Notes: a model not told the origin generated them from the letters alone. A stretch of DNA of 64,000 nt from Asterias rubens (GCF_902459465.1 NC_047063.1:18069685-18133684); one strand, 5' to 3'. Counted from the stretch's first letter, positions 48,289 through 60,765 are shown. Made by a program: numbers and translations.

Positions 48289-48395
48289 CAACTTCCTACC
48301 TTTTCAATAAAAGAGTTCATAATCTGGCGAAATTTTTTAATTTCGTAGATTTTTCTAGTCGTTTTCATCAAACTTCTGCAGATTCGTGGCAAAAT
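48289..48395 (-). other. Exon-like duplicated segment, copy 2
   Basis: Partner of 45719-45836, 2.57 kb to its right. On the - strand it ends 'ttattgaaaag' then GTAGGA, a weaker donor than in copy 1, and the frame that is open in copy 1 has a TAG here. Probably a decayed duplicate. Confidence 0.35.
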
Positions 48396-50736
48396 TGAAT
48401 TATTTAGGGTCCCTATTGGTTATGACTCTGAAATTTAATGGAAATACGTGTGGCCGAAGTACAAGCAGCTTTGACCAGTCGTTCCACATTTCACCTCGCA
48501 CTGCAATTATGGAAGAAGTTATCAATCCCACTAAATCGAGGGTAAGAAGCATTAGCGCAGTAACGCTACTCAGATTATTCATATTCAAAATAATCGCTAT
48601 AATATTCAAAATAATCGGTATTTTATAGCGATTATTTATCCTGTGTTCGCTCCCGAGAGTATCGGCGGTATCTCAAAAACGCGACCACCTTTTGAAATAT
48701 TAAAAATTAAATTGTATTTGTATAAAACAACCGAACGGTGCCAAAAACCAAAGGTATACTTTGCCTTTACATTTAGTTGTTTTGTTGTTAATTTACCAAG
48801 GAATGTTGAGTAAAATTATGTATTTTTATGAAAGGATTTTCAGAAAAAGTAATTCATAACCAATGAAATTTATAGGTTGACAATTTTAAGTTTAAAGGGA
48901 ATTTGCACGTGTTGTTTGGAAGGGTGGGGGGGGGGGGTAATGTGTTGCCACACCGGTTGCGAGTGTTGTAGCGCCCTCAAGTCTAAAACGTCACCGTGGT
49001 GATGATAAGGGATGAGCGGGGGAGGGGGGGGGGGGGGCGGAGGGTAGGCCAACACCTCGTTCCCTCCGTTTTTTTTTGTTTAGTGCAACTTTGAGCGATT
49101 TATCCAGTTGCATGCCAGCTAATAGGTCATCTCTGTCAGGACACTGTTTTTATTTCATGCATTGCTTGGCACAACATTAAAATGCCTGATGATATTACAT
49201 TGGACTTTTTAAGATTCATCAGGATTCAAACGAGGCTCAAAAGAGAAAAGCAACAAAGTCCAAAACGGTGATTTCTTAAGTTTTGTTGAGTGACTATGTT
49301 TTATGTCCTGTCAAAAAGAAGTCATAATTATTACGTTGAGGAACAAAGATGACTAAGGAATATTTTACATATATCTTGCTTCTTAGAAAGATGACTTCTA
49401 AAATGGTGATTATTATTAATTTCTGAGATACAGCCAATTATGTTCCGCCACTTCCCCGTCAAGCTCATTATTAAATGTTTTGGAACTATAGTTGAGTTTG
49501 GACCGTAGATGACTTCAGACAAAGATGACTTCGGACCGAGTCGACATCGTCGTACCAAAATGACTCGGACCAAAATTACTCCACTGACTAAGTTGACCAG
49601 GATCTAGCCCTATAGTAGTACCAGGATCCAAACACGGCTAGTCTATATGCTGGGCACAATCCTCGAAACTTGTTGTCCTTTTAAAATTCATAGAATTGTA
49701 GAAGCAAGTGAATGTGAGTTAAAATTAAAACGCCACGGTCGACGGTCGGGTTAGGGCAACTACGGCCACAAAAATAAAACTGCAAGGCTGAGACACGAAA
49801 TTGACACTCTGTGGTTTGCATGAATAATTCCCTTCGGGAGACAGCGGTTATTAATTGTTGACATCTTCAGACAAGAAAAACAAAACGATCGCGCGATGTT
49901 CAAAGTTTGCTCATGAGCCATCCTGCGCAAATTAGAAAATCCATGCCTTCTCGCGCAGCAGGCAGGAAACAAAGTTTGCGCCGTCACAAAATGACACACC
50001 GCGCGAATTTCAAAAAAATTATTATTGTACTGTATTTGTATAGGAAAAACGATTAGAACTGCAGATTAAATTGTTTTTCCTCTGGCCTCATCTTGACGAT
50101 ATCGGTAACGTTTGGGAATGCTGTGGTGCTGACGTATGAATGTGGTACACGTCGCCCAAGTAACTTTGTGTTAGCAGAGCACTGATGAAAAGCCTAGCTG
50201 TTTTTACTCAGAAAGAATCCAACCACAGCAGAACAAATTTAAGTGTGAAGAGCGCCACCGACGACAAACATTTGACGAAATATAGGAAATAAACAGACAG
50301 CAGACGAGCGAGCGGCGGGTTTGTAATTTTGTAAAAAAAACAACCGTGAGTATTGAGTAGAAAATATAATTTAAAAAAGAAGAAGAAGATGTTTTGAATG
50401 TAACACAAAAAACACAGTTTACGTGAGTTTACGTACAATGTGCTGGGAAGTTTTAGGTGTGTCTGGGTTTAGAAAGATCTGAACAATGTTACAAAATATC
50501 AAGTGTTGATTTGAAGTTCAGGAGCCTTTCTTTCTCTCGGTCAGTAAACTGCCACTGGACTGATACTGGACTGAGGCTCCTTTACTACACTATGATCTAG
50601 CCCACCTTGTCATCATGGTCATAGTTTAAGTAAATAACTATGTTCAATGCTGGCACAATATCTGCCATTCTTCTTGTTTGTTTGTTTTTAATTGTGGGGG
50701 GGGGGGGGGAAGCGTCAAGTTTTTGCCGTCGAACGA
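48396..50736. other. Intergenic stretch with G-rich runs
   Basis: No gene recognised. G runs at 48927-48938, 49024-49036 and 50697-50709. GC-richer, CpG-containing DNA from about 49730 to 50310 may include regulatory sequence for the divergent SFMBT/brambleberry pair, but no motif cluster is decisive. Confidence 0.35.
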
Positions 50737-50797
50737 AGTTGCGATCACGTAACCTTCCTCCCGACGCCGTCGGCAGAAGTGTTACATTATCGCAACT
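50737..50797. repeat. Short hairpin element, copy 1
   Basis: Starts agttgcgatcacgtaacc, ends gttacattatcgcaact, with a GC-rich centre (cccgacgccgtcgg). A 61 bp imperfect palindrome, matched by 51225-51274. Confidence 0.7.
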
Positions 50798-51224
50798 AGG
50801 TTGAACCATAACAAAATGACTGTTTCCGTCAATGACCAGCCCAGTGGCTAAGAGCATTACTCTATGCATAGAGTAAGAAAAGTTCAACCGAAACAAGTAT
50901 TTTCTACTGATTACGAACGCAAAAACACACCCAGACATACTTGTGTAGTCTTCATAAGGGGCCTACCTACACTAGTCTACTACTACTACGTGCCAGCTAC
51001 TCCTGAGTCCTAGGTAGGTAGTAAGTAGAACTATGAGGTTCAGGTTCGTTTTGCCACTGCTCAGGTTCAATCTACTGTCGTCTCAGAGACGACATTGGAA
51101 CAAACCTAAGACAATAGCGGAACGATCCATAGTTCTAGGAGTACGTACCAGCAATAGCTTATTTACATCGCTAAAGGCTAGCCACGATAATAGCTTATAC
51201 TTGGTACTTGGTCATAGTTGTGAT

Positions 51225-51274
51225 AACGTTACCCTCCTCGCGGCCGTCGGGAGGTGGGTTATGTTATCGCAACT
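51225..51274. repeat. Short hairpin element, copy 2
   Basis: Starts agttgtgataacgttaccct, ends ggttatgttatcgcaact, with a GC-rich centre (cgcggccgtcgg). Lies about 170 bp before the acceptor that precedes the brambleberry ATG, so it may lie in the promoter, the first exon or the 5' UTR intron. Confidence 0.7.
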
Positions 51275-51466
51275 AACTTGGTCAATGTCCCCTGGACAGG
51301 ATCCAGGGTTCCAATTATTGCAACTAAAGTTTAGATGAAATAAGATTTGTGAAAAAGTAGCAATCAGATTATGTGAGGGAAATCTATAATTTTCTCATTC
51401 TACGAATCTGAAACTGTTTTCACAAATCAATTATGAAATCTTTTTTTTCATTTCTTTCCCAGGATC

Positions 51467-54400
51467 ATGACCCTCCTCAAGTCTTACTCCATCAGCATCA
51501 AGATGTTGTCATTCTTCCTCTACATTCTTCTAATGTCCACCGAGGAAGGAAACGGAGAATCTAGATATGAGACCGGCGGATTGACAAAAACTGGGAACGG
51601 GGAAAGACAGCTCAAGCAGATAGAACAGTACGGGAAACATCCAAGGTACGGCAAATGCTGGACAAGAGCTCTGGAGCAGATTCAGGAAGGTACGTCAGAC
51701 TTAAGCACGGTTCTTACTTCCAGCGAATGCGATTGCAACATGAATGTTGACGTCACAAATTCGCAACAAAATCCGCACTGAGTTGAGTTGTGCTCAACTT
51801 TCTTGCGAATATTCACTCCTTGAACTATCATTCTAACCGTGTATACGATAGAAGGAATCTAGTTTGGGAGTTTATAACTAACATTGTTAGACTTGGTTTA
51901 GTAAGAGAGATTGATAGGCTGCTACCATTGTTTATTATTGTATTCAGCTTATATATGGGAGGCAAGTCCGAGATACCAGCATACCATGGCAAACTCCCTG
52001 TTCATCAGAGATTTTCTTTCCTTACAGACATAAAAAAAACCTTTAAACTTTCCTCTTTTTTTTCTGTCTAGAGTAGCTATTTAGGTTCTAGGTTTCTGTT
52101 TCTAATTATCATTAACTATTCCGGTGGTTTATGGCTAAGGTTTGGTTCTATGCACGCTAAGACATTCCATAATTTGTTGAAAAAAATGATAAATCTTGCT
52201 GCATCTTATCCAAACTTTTGTTGTCTTTACTTTGTTTAGTCAGGGCATTTTTCTGACAATAAAGTACTTAAAATAACAAAATTACTTCAGAAGTTCTGGA
52301 AAGTTCTGAAAAGTAAGACGGCGTAGAGGCAAGGCAAGTATTTTGTCATACTGAAGGCACAAAATGGTTAATCATAAAATCTTTGGTTGAGGACCTGATG
52401 TCTTGATCTATGTTTTTTTAATTTTATTATCAGGATGCAAGCATCTTACAGATGACGAGCAGAGTCTCATGGCCCTCGGATTCACAAACTGTCACCTGGA
52501 GAAAGCTGGTCTGCGAACGTACCCCTGCGATCCCTCACAGAACATCCAAGACTGCTTGCGACAACTCAAAGACGATGTCATCGCGTTCAATGCGTATACC
52601 GAGTTCTTCACACACACTCAAGACATGTGTTTCTTTCTTCAGAGTCAGGTGTGGCACGAGCAGACTGAGAGTACTGTATCCAGACTCGTTCTGAGCTCGG
52701 AAGAAGTGGCTGATAAAATGGAGGCAACAGGTGCGTACTGTAAATGTGAAATCCTTTTCACACTGCATCTCTTACCCCCATGGAATACATCCCTGGAGAG
52801 GCCAATTAGCTTTTTTGAGGCATGGCTGACACAATAAGAATGCACTGTTTGGTTTGGGCATGGCCGTAGAATGTTTGCAAACAAAATATTTACCCAAACC
52901 CAATAGTGTCTTTATGAGTGTGTCGGTGTCCATCATGTCTCAAAATGGCAGGCAAGACATGTGTGAGACACAATAAACCAAACAAGCAGCGAAGCAACAG
53001 CTCTTGTGGAACTCAAGACATTACAGGTCCCCCCTTAAGTTTTGTGTACCCCATGGTGGCCCCTTGGCACTTTCACACTGTGTATAGAGGCGTAATCCCC
53101 ATTCTGATGAAACAAAACAAAAACAAGTGGTTTAAGATTGTCTTAAATTATTGCAGGTCAGCTCCAGGAGGAGATGAAAGTAAAGCAAGAAGAATCACTT
53201 GAGCAGCAGCATCTTATCTTGAAGAATGAGGAGCATCTAAGGCGTACCTTGGAGACATCTTCAAATGATATCAAGGTTTGGATCTTCTTTATACTTTGTG
53301 TAACTAATGGCCAAAGTGACATTATCTTGTTGACAAGAAAATAGGTCTAGCTGTTGCAAACAACTAACCAACCGAAACCACCAAGGGTATAATTGCAAAA
53401 TATAGTTAAAGCCCTGACTTTTTGACCCTAGCAGAGTCTTTCTTGAAGGCAAAAGAATTTTTTCTTTCTCAAACAAACAGACCTTTGAAAATGTAGGTTT
53501 GCGGGTGCCTTTGAAATGCTCCAGTAGAAATTTACAATTTTCTCATACCATGGAGAAAATTGCTCCCTTGCTCTTTCACAAACGAGCCCATAGAGCACTT
53601 TAATTTGTGATTTTTTGTTTTCCCTTCCTAAAACAGAGTGTCTTTGCGGAAATGAAACAGAGCACCCAGAACCAAAGACACCTCTTAGAAGAGACGTTCA
53701 GCCGCGTCGCTGACGTCCAGCACATGATCCTGGGAGAATTCAGCTGGTTTAACTCGTTGCTGTTTTTCGCTGCTGCCGTTCTGATTGCGTACCTGTTGAC
53801 ATCGGCACCCCGTACTAGTGGGGCTAGACTCTGGCTCTTCATCATCCTAGGGGCTGACTTGGTGATTGAAAGACTTGTGTTTCAAATGCCTGGGGCTGAT
53901 CAAGTAAGTGTACTTGAAGTTGGTATTTACTCTAAAATAGTTGTTAGAATAAAAACTTACTTGGTACAAGCAATGGAGAGTTAATGATACTATGATAGTA
54001 CATTGTGAGATCTTATCCCTCTGAAGTAGGCCTAACATAGTTTTTGCGAAAGAGGTCATTTCTCACGCAAATAATAAAAGACTTCAGGCCTGAAGCCTTT
54101 TAGTAGGCATCTTAAAGCACACACATTTCTGCAGCAAGGGTGTGTTTTCTTTCAGAATTCTCTTGCAACTTCGATGACCAATTGACAATTCACAGGTTTG
54201 TTATTTTATGCAAATGTTGGGTAACACCAAGTGAGACTACTGGTCTGTGACAATTACCAAACCAGTGTCCAATGTCCAGTGCCTTTAAGCTTAAAAGACA
54301 AAGTGACAAACTGCTTGGTACTAAAAGAATTTCAATGAGTTTCAATCTGAAAGCTCATGCCAAGTACCCATCCACTAGAGAAGTTATTCCCTCTGAAAAA

Positions 54401-57400
54401 CTATCAAACAGAATTTGAAGAATGTGTGTGTCCAAAAATGTGTGCGTGCATTATGAACCTCTTCTGCTATTAACTCATTGAGTGATTCTGTTCTTTCCTT
54501 TTGTAGACGCAGCTTTATGAGCGAATGTGGCTCTGCAGGAAGTGTTTTTGTTTCGCTGCAATGGTGACTCTCGTCATTGTTGCATATCGATATAAAGACT
54601 TTGCTGTTGTGAACAACCAACTGCTTCTGGATATCAAACGACAGAACCTTGAACTTTTTCAAGCCTTGAAAAGTGGTATGGCAATAAATGTTGTTTGTTT
54701 ACCGTAACCCATAATAAATGAAGGTCCCTGGCCACAATGGACAAGTTCAAGTAGCGACTATTTATCAACCACTAGTCAATATTCCATGGTGACCTACGCG
54801 TGCAATACATCATTGGTACCAGGCAAAATCACCCAATGGTCGACTTCAGTCCGTCGCTCGAACTTGACCTATATTAAGGGGATTATACAGGATTGGTAGA
54901 GCTGACAAAATAGTTGCAGTCAGTGTTCTAAGCTTACAGTGTTCATGTTTTATGTCTTTCAATATTTTAATTTGTTAATGCACTCTCGTTGTGTCAGTGC
55001 AAAACCACCATACTAGTTCTCAAGGCGTCCTAACACGTCTTAAGAAAATTGTACAACGGGTTTCGTCTGGCTAGAACGTATAGCTTTGGCCGGAAATGTC
55101 TTTTATGTTACTCTAGTTACTTACATTCTGGTAATGAGTTTGGTATGTCTGTAAACGGGATGAATGCGTACTATAAACAGACCCTGTCTGTGTGCACACG
55201 TACATCAAAATGACGCCCGACTGCACCACGTCTAGCACGCCCCAAGTAGCATCCAACTACGGCAATTCTGTTCATAGTACTTCCTTCCCGTTTTAAGTAT
55301 GCTGCCACTACGTCTAATTGCAGGACAAGATGGCCGGCCAAAATGTTTAAGCAGGCTCAAAGTTCTTGAGCACTTTCCTGATCAAACCCATCCAAACCCA
55401 TCCTTGAAGTTTGTAAACAGATCGTAAATAGTTGCTACTACACCCACTCCAATTGCATACAGTTTTAGCCAGTTCAGCTACATTTTTCGAATATGTAGTG
55501 AAAACAAGTTCGGTATGATGGGGGTATTCCACTTGAATACTTTTACACAAGTATATCTCATTATCTGTTTATGTGTGTTGTGTTGCAATTTAGCCTTGGA
55601 AGAAGACTCTGCTAGGGTCCAAACTTCAGGCCATTAACTATACGCCTCTCTAAATACTAACGTCATAATTCTTACCCAAAATGAGGCTATGGGCACACGT
55701 TCCCCATCACTTGCAGTGGCTGCGCCCATCGCTCGTTTCGAGTTAGCATTGTGATTTACCTAATGCATAAATATTAAGAGAGGCGTATTTTGTGCATTTA
55801 TACCATTATGTCCTTTTGGTTGGTAAGCAATTTGCTTACTCTATTTTCTCTCTCTCTGAAGGTGGGAGATATCCTGCAATAGGAAATGGTGCTGTTGCAG
55901 CAGCTTTACAAAGTACCAGCACCACAGCCATGTCACTACTGTCAAGTCAGAAACAGAAGTCTTTTGGTGCAGGGTTTGACTACAGTGACAGTACACCAGC
56001 ACGAAACGCAGGTACAAGGCAATCATTCAACTACCCTAAACAGGGCCTAGAATCACATGGAGGTTATGGCTTCTGTTGCCCCCTGGGCCCAGGGCCCAAT
56101 TTCATAGCTCTGCTAAGCACACAAATTTGCTTAGCATGGATATTTCTTCCTTGATAACAACAGGATTACCAACCAAATTTCCATTTGTTGCATATTGCTT
56201 GTTACTGGTATTCAGCTGATTTTTGCTTATCCTGAAAATCATGTGAACATTTGATCGGTAGTTATGTTTTTATCCAGCCAAACATTTCATGCTCAGCAAA
56301 TTTATGTGCTTAGCAGCTTTATGAAATTGGTCCCTGGTCTTAGCCTGTTCAAAAGCTTCTTATAGACTTCAAGATGTTTAGGAAATGGAAACACCTTTTG
56401 CAAAATGAAAACGGCCTTGCCTTTTCAAAGGTCAAATTCCTGGCCTGTGTGAAGCAAGTTATGACAAGAATTCTTATTTATATAGGATTTGAGGCATTGC
56501 ATGGTCAGGTATCAATGTATATTTGGTTTACGGTAACACCATGTGTGTATCTACTTGCCAGGTAGAGTTTGTTCTTAGAGAACTGTCTTGCATATTCTAC
56601 TGCCGCGGAGTAGATAATCAGGGGTTCTGAAAAGAACTGTCCTGCTTTTAACTATTACCAGGGCGGATGGTATAAAAAAATAGACTTGGACTACTCCTTT
56701 AGATTAAAGGATCGTAATTAACTATACTGCCGCGGAGTCAGTTCTGAATTGGTCTCAACCTGCTTATTTATATCGTGAATTTTTGTTGTTGATGGATGAA
56801 TATTACAGGGAAAGTTACCTTCTTGTCCTGAACTGAAAAGTCAAAGGTGAAGCCAAAAAAAAGGAATAACCATTTTTATTTCTATATATTCCCAGTTTGC
56901 ATAGATGGGATGACAATGCTGGATGGGTACAGTTCTGAAGATTTCACGGGTACAGACTCTGATCCGACATTTATAGAAGGAGGTAGCTCCGACGCTGAAC
57001 CCTCGGACACAGAGAGCTTCCTCACGGCCCGAACACCAAGCCAACCAACCAGCAGACGGGCCAGTTTCAATGAGGGTCATCCAGCTGCGGATCGTGGCTA
57101 CAACCAAAGCTTCAATCATTCGGGTATTGATTGGTTTGTTTTATTCTTTGGAATTATAGCGGTGATAATCCACTATGACTAAATTAGGATTCAAACTGCC
57201 TCTAGCTATCAGGCAATCTTGGTTGTCGAGTTGGCAAGACACTGCTCTAGAATTGCAAAAGTCATGGGTTCGAATTCCAACCGAGTAATGTGCATGTGAT
57301 TTTTTCACTGAACTCAAAGCACTGAGCACTTATGCAGTGCCACACATTGGTGTCGGAGTAAAACCCAAATTAATGCTCTTTATCCCTGTAGCAAATTTAA

Positions 57401-58798
57401 TAACTATTATTTCTACGGTGTTGTATCATGATCGATTGGTCTAACGCACCAAACCCAAGTTCCGATGGTCTGATTAACAGAGTGTGGGTGCGGGTCTGGG
57501 TCTTAACACTTGCGTCCTTACTTCCTGCGAATGTGAATGCGAAGCGAGTTTGGTGGTAAGCAGAGCCTTGAAATCGGGTTCAGATTTTATGTCAGGTGGT
57601 TTGAGATTTTGTAAAAAGAAAGTTGTTATAAATTTAGTATTTTTGTTTTTACAGTGAGTACTCTCACGTCATCCGAGTCAACAGATGGAACTTTCACAGG
57701 TAGTATGCCTTCAGCAAAGAGGAAAAGAGGTCGACCAAAAGGAAGTAGAAGTAAACAGTCCACACCCCAAAATGTAAGTTTTGGGAAAAAAACATAGGCT
57801 TGGTTTTTGTTTGTTTGTTGGTGTGTTTTTTGTTTGCTTGCTCACAAGAAGATGAAAGAAATACTTAATACTTGACAAAACCTTCATTTCATAAATTAGA
57901 AAGATTAAGTAGTTTTTCTGAGCATTATTGTTGCTTCCACTCTAGCTTTCACTCTAGATGCTAACAATCTGGATCAATTTTCAAAAGCTGTACGAATGTC
58001 AATTCATTGTGCTGGGTCTTTAATAATTATTTTTTTCAACCAAAAACTGGCTAACAAACGATGACACCTCCTCTAGACAATTGGCCAAATTTTTGCCAGC
58101 GCGTTCCACCTTGGTTTAACTCCTTTCAAGGATAGGTTTAAATGCTATATCCTCTACCTCTAACTAATTCATATTTGAAATGTATTTTATGTTCTGTATG
58201 TATTATTTGCTTTGTAAAGTAGTCTATGGGAAAGTTCTGAAGGGGCACCGAGGCCAAGACCAGGGGCAACAGAGGACATGCTTCCTAACCTCCATGTAAT
58301 TGACCGTATTGAATAACCCCATTTTGCTATGAAAGTTGTCATCTTGTAGGTCAAACCGTACACGCGTCCAAACGCTAACATCGATGAAGCACGCAGCACG
58401 CAGTATTCCCGGTTAGATTTCTATGGCACATGCACGCACACACCCACACACACACGCACAGACGCCATCTTGTGGGACAGATATTTGAACGGTGACGTCA
58501 TATATAATACGGTCTATTTCTGTTTTTGTCTGTACTCTTTGAATCAAAGCCAGTGTGGGAAAATAAAGTTTTTATCTTATCTTAGGTAACACCCACACAG
58601 TCACGTTATAATCTACGGACCAGGGGCTCCCCAGTAGCAGACAACTCCATCCTGAACAGTGAGACAGTCCAGGCATTCATGGAGCGGATGGGCGTGTCAC
58701 TTGGGCGGAGGGAGTACAGGGTGGAGCAGTTGACACCAGTAGGGAATTCAAGAAGACGGGGAAACGTTACGTCATTTTCATCGGATGAGGAATATTAA
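51467..58798 (+). CDS. bmb: Brambleberry / KAR5 / GEX1-family nuclear-fusion membrane protein with a C-terminal AT-hook (9 coding exons)
   Basis: Exons 51467-51689, 52434-52730, 53157-53275, 53637-53903, 54507-54675, 55862-56011, 56896-57123, 57655-57773 and 58586-58798 (stop TAA 58796-58798) join in phase to 594 residues. An acceptor (cccag) lies 5 bp before the ATG, so a 5' UTR exon exists upstream. Residues about 13-24 are a hydrophobic signal segment. The Cys-rich domain has Cys 64, 76, 94, 106, 115 and 140 and the family signature KCWTRAL ... FTNCHLEKAG ... AYTEFFTHTQDMCFFLQ ... WHEQT. A coiled-coil-like stretch follows at 175-245, then hydrophobic spans at about 250-268, 278-296 and 312-329. 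The tail is Ser/Asp-rich with KRKRGRPKG at 506-514 and ends SSDEEY. Known: yeast Kar5, plant GEX1 and zebrafish brambleberry act in the nuclear envelope in karyogamy, or in karyomere fusion in cleaving embryos. The AT-hook suggests chromatin contact (inference). Confidence 0.92.
51781..52433. other. Brambleberry intron 1, nothing recognised beyond A/T-rich sequence
   Basis: Intron 51690-52433. An open frame of 93 codons at 51790-52071 crosses it but has no family features and no need for splicing into the gene, since the flanking exons already join in phase. Confidence 0.5.
53920..54288 (-). mobile_element. Family A element in brambleberry intron 4
   Basis: Contains 'ggtatttactctaaaatagt', 'acttacttggtacaagcaat', 'aagtgagactactggtctgt' and the right end 'caatgtccagtgcctttaa'. 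The left terminus is degraded and lies only about 15 bp past the exon 4 donor. Confidence 0.65.
54720..55861. other. Brambleberry intron 5, nothing recognised
   Basis: About 1.1 kb of intron with no supported exon, RNA gene or full-length repeat. The frames seen are short. Confidence 0.4.
56091..56335. mobile_element. Family B foldback element
   Basis: Left agggcccaatttcatagctc, right gcagctttatgaaattggtc then cctgg. It starts 80 bp past the exon 6 donor of brambleberry. Confidence 0.7.
56480..56650 (+). repeat. Family E dispersed repeat
   Basis: Contains 'ttacggtaacaccatgtgtg', 'gccaggtagagtttgttctt', 'attctactgccgcggagtag' and 'gttctgaaaagaactgtcct'. It matches 60560-60770 in reverse orientation over most of its length; a partial extra copy of the 'actgccgcggagt' part is at 56725. 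Confidence 0.65.
57205..57410 (+). mobile_element. tRNA-derived SINE with tail
   Basis: The head 'ggttgtcgagttggcaagac' and the B-box-like 'gggttcgaattcca' are followed by the tail 'agtgccacacattggtgtcg' and 'aaacccaaattaatgctctt' then 'tatccctgtagcaaattt'. This is the copy that best shows head and tail joined. In brambleberry intron 7. Confidence 0.65.
58230..58510. repeat. Dispersed repeat with CA-rich minisatellite
   Basis: 'gaaggggcaccgaggccaag' then 'accaggggcaacagaggaca' resembles 19708-19755. A (CA)-rich stretch at 58433-58460 and a TGACGTCA at 58494 follow. In the last brambleberry intron. Confidence 0.5.
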
Positions 58799-59769
58799 AG
58801 CAGCAGTTAAAATGTCTACAAAGAAGGTTATATTATAAATATAGTTGCAATGACTTCCGTTTAAATCCTATTTCGATGATTTGTGTGCACATAGAAACTT
58901 GACTGGTGCCATAAATTTGAAAAGTATTTTTTGTTCAATAGTTTATTTTATTTTATAGTGTATCTACATAATCTGGGGTTTGTCCCCTGCATACTTATGG
59001 TGTTGCTTCTTGACAAATTGCAGGAATGCACCGTGATTTGGTTGTTATCTTAAAATGTAGCTTGGGCTTTGAGCCTCAATCTTAAAGCGGCGAAGGGGTA
59101 GGACCAAGAAAATATTCACGAGACAAGAAGTCTTGTACATGTACAAAATATAGCTAAGAACTTTTACTGGAAAAAAAGAAGATAAAATTACAAGAAGTCA
59201 GAACTGGTTGTTGATTAACAGTGTGTACAAATGGCCATGGCTAGATGTCTGCATCTCCTATACCTAATCATTGCTGTTCAAGCCAGCTGTTATAGCCGGA
59301 GCCAAAGTTGCTCAAATCAGCTATTTAGTTTTGTATTTTCTTATGAATATCATGTGCACATTACCAAAGATACAATGCTTCCATGGAATAGACCGTTATC
59401 ATGCTGTCACCATCTTGGTCATGTTCCCTGCATCCCACAGCAGTAATGGATGCTAATATTCCTTGTACAAGTAGAAACCAGACTATTTTTTCCAGCCTCC
59501 GTCCGGTTACATTAATTTGAATGGGAGAATATCAAGACGGCCACATCATGATAAAGGTCTATACTGCTTTTTTAGTGTGTGGTATTTTTTTAAATTTTAT
59601 TGTGGTACTATTTGTAAATATCAAGTTATAAACCAAACAGGAAACTGACTAGAGAGATTTGAACCATCGACCTCAAGTTTAATGTACATGACTCAACCAA
59701 CTGTGCTACTGTATCAAGCCCTCTGTTGGCTGTCTTCCAGTTTAAGTCAGAAGCTTCTGACTAGCATCC
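58799..59769. other. 3' flank of brambleberry, probably 3' UTR in part
   Basis: AT-rich sequence with no coding exon. Candidate poly(A) signals are not distinctive, so the transcript end is left open. At 59640-59720 a 'gatttgaaccatcgacctca' stretch looks like a reversed tRNA/SINE T-arm. Confidence 0.4.
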
Positions 59770-60060
59770 CCAGACAAAGACTGGGCCCCTGTCTTTATCC
59801 GCAAGGATAAAGACAGGTCCCGCCACTAGATCCAGTGATTTTATTGGATACAATGATATTGGATAAACGTGCACCCAATATGCCCAAGCAGTACACTACT
59901 GTCAAAAATTATGTATAAAATATAAATATAAATATATATATAAATGACTGAGGTCAAAGGTGAGTCTACATGCCGGTTTTGGATGTCGTTCTCTGGCGTT
60001 ATTCACGAGCCTTGAAGTGTGACGCCAGATGTTCAGGCTACCCCAGACAAAGATATTGAC
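59770..60060. repeat. Family H dispersed repeat
   Basis: 'cctgtctttatccgcaagga', 'ctagatccagtgattttatt', 'ggataaacgt' and 'tgtgacgccagatgttcagg' are shared with 29590-29870 and 19795-20105. Confidence 0.65.
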
Positions 60061-60082
60061 AAAATAGGGAGACTGTCAGTGT

Positions 60083-60300
60083 CAACACAGATAGCTAAGT
60101 TGGTAGAGCTCTGTCTTAAACTAGAGGTCGTTGGTTCAAATCCTGTTCTAGTCAATCCCAAAAACTATTTGTAAATAGTATGTATAATAAATGTTAAATT
60201 TACATTTGGGATATTTTTTTAAACCCCAAACCCCTGATGTGTGTAATGCACTGTATACTCAGTACATTTTCAGTCTGATTCCAGTAAAAAATATTCACAG
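60083..60300 (+). mobile_element. tRNA-derived SINE (best-preserved head)
   Basis: The head 'agatagctaagttggtagag' then 'ctctgtctta' keeps a D-arm-like AGCT...AGCT pairing, with a B box 'ggttcaaatcctg' at about 60130. The tail part 'cccctgatgtgtgtaatgca' then 'ctgtatactcagt' is also present. Not a functional tRNA: there is no acceptor-stem pairing. Confidence 0.6.
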
Positions 60301-60559
60301 GCATATTTACTCGGGTGGGGTTTGTAACCCACAACATTTGCCATTCTAGAGCTGATTAAGAACACCAAGATTGCCTTGTGGCTAGAGGCTGTTCTAGTAT
60401 GCTATTGTAAATACAATTAATTGTGTTTGTAAATGCTTAGAGAGGTGATATTTTGCAGCCATTTTATTATTCCGGGGGCTAATCATAAGGCACCATGTCA
60501 ACAGTCAGGCACATTCTAGATGCAAAAGAACTTAGATCAGAAGTTGTAAGCTAAAGTAG

Positions 60560-60765
60560 TGTACTAGCTAATTTTCTATACCTTCCGCCTGGGTATTAGT
60601 TAAAAAGCAGGACAGTTCTTTTCAGAACTAAGAAGTTTCCCGAACAATCCGATAAATCTACTTCGCGGTAGTAGAATATAGAAAGACAGTTTTCTAAACA
60701 CAAACTCTACCCGGCGAATGGACACACACATGGTGTTACCGCAAACCAAATACATGTATATTCGA
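60560..60765 (-). repeat. Family E dispersed repeat (inverted relative to 56480)
   Basis: 'taccttccgcctgggtatta' then 'gttaaaaagcaggacagttc', 'cgcggtagtagaatat' and 'catggtgttaccgcaaacca' are the reverse complements of landmarks in 56480-56650. Confidence 0.65.

Noticed and set aside
48870-49055. Proline-rich - strand frame
   Set aside because: Arises from G-rich homopolymer runs read as CCC codons; no other evidence of coding.
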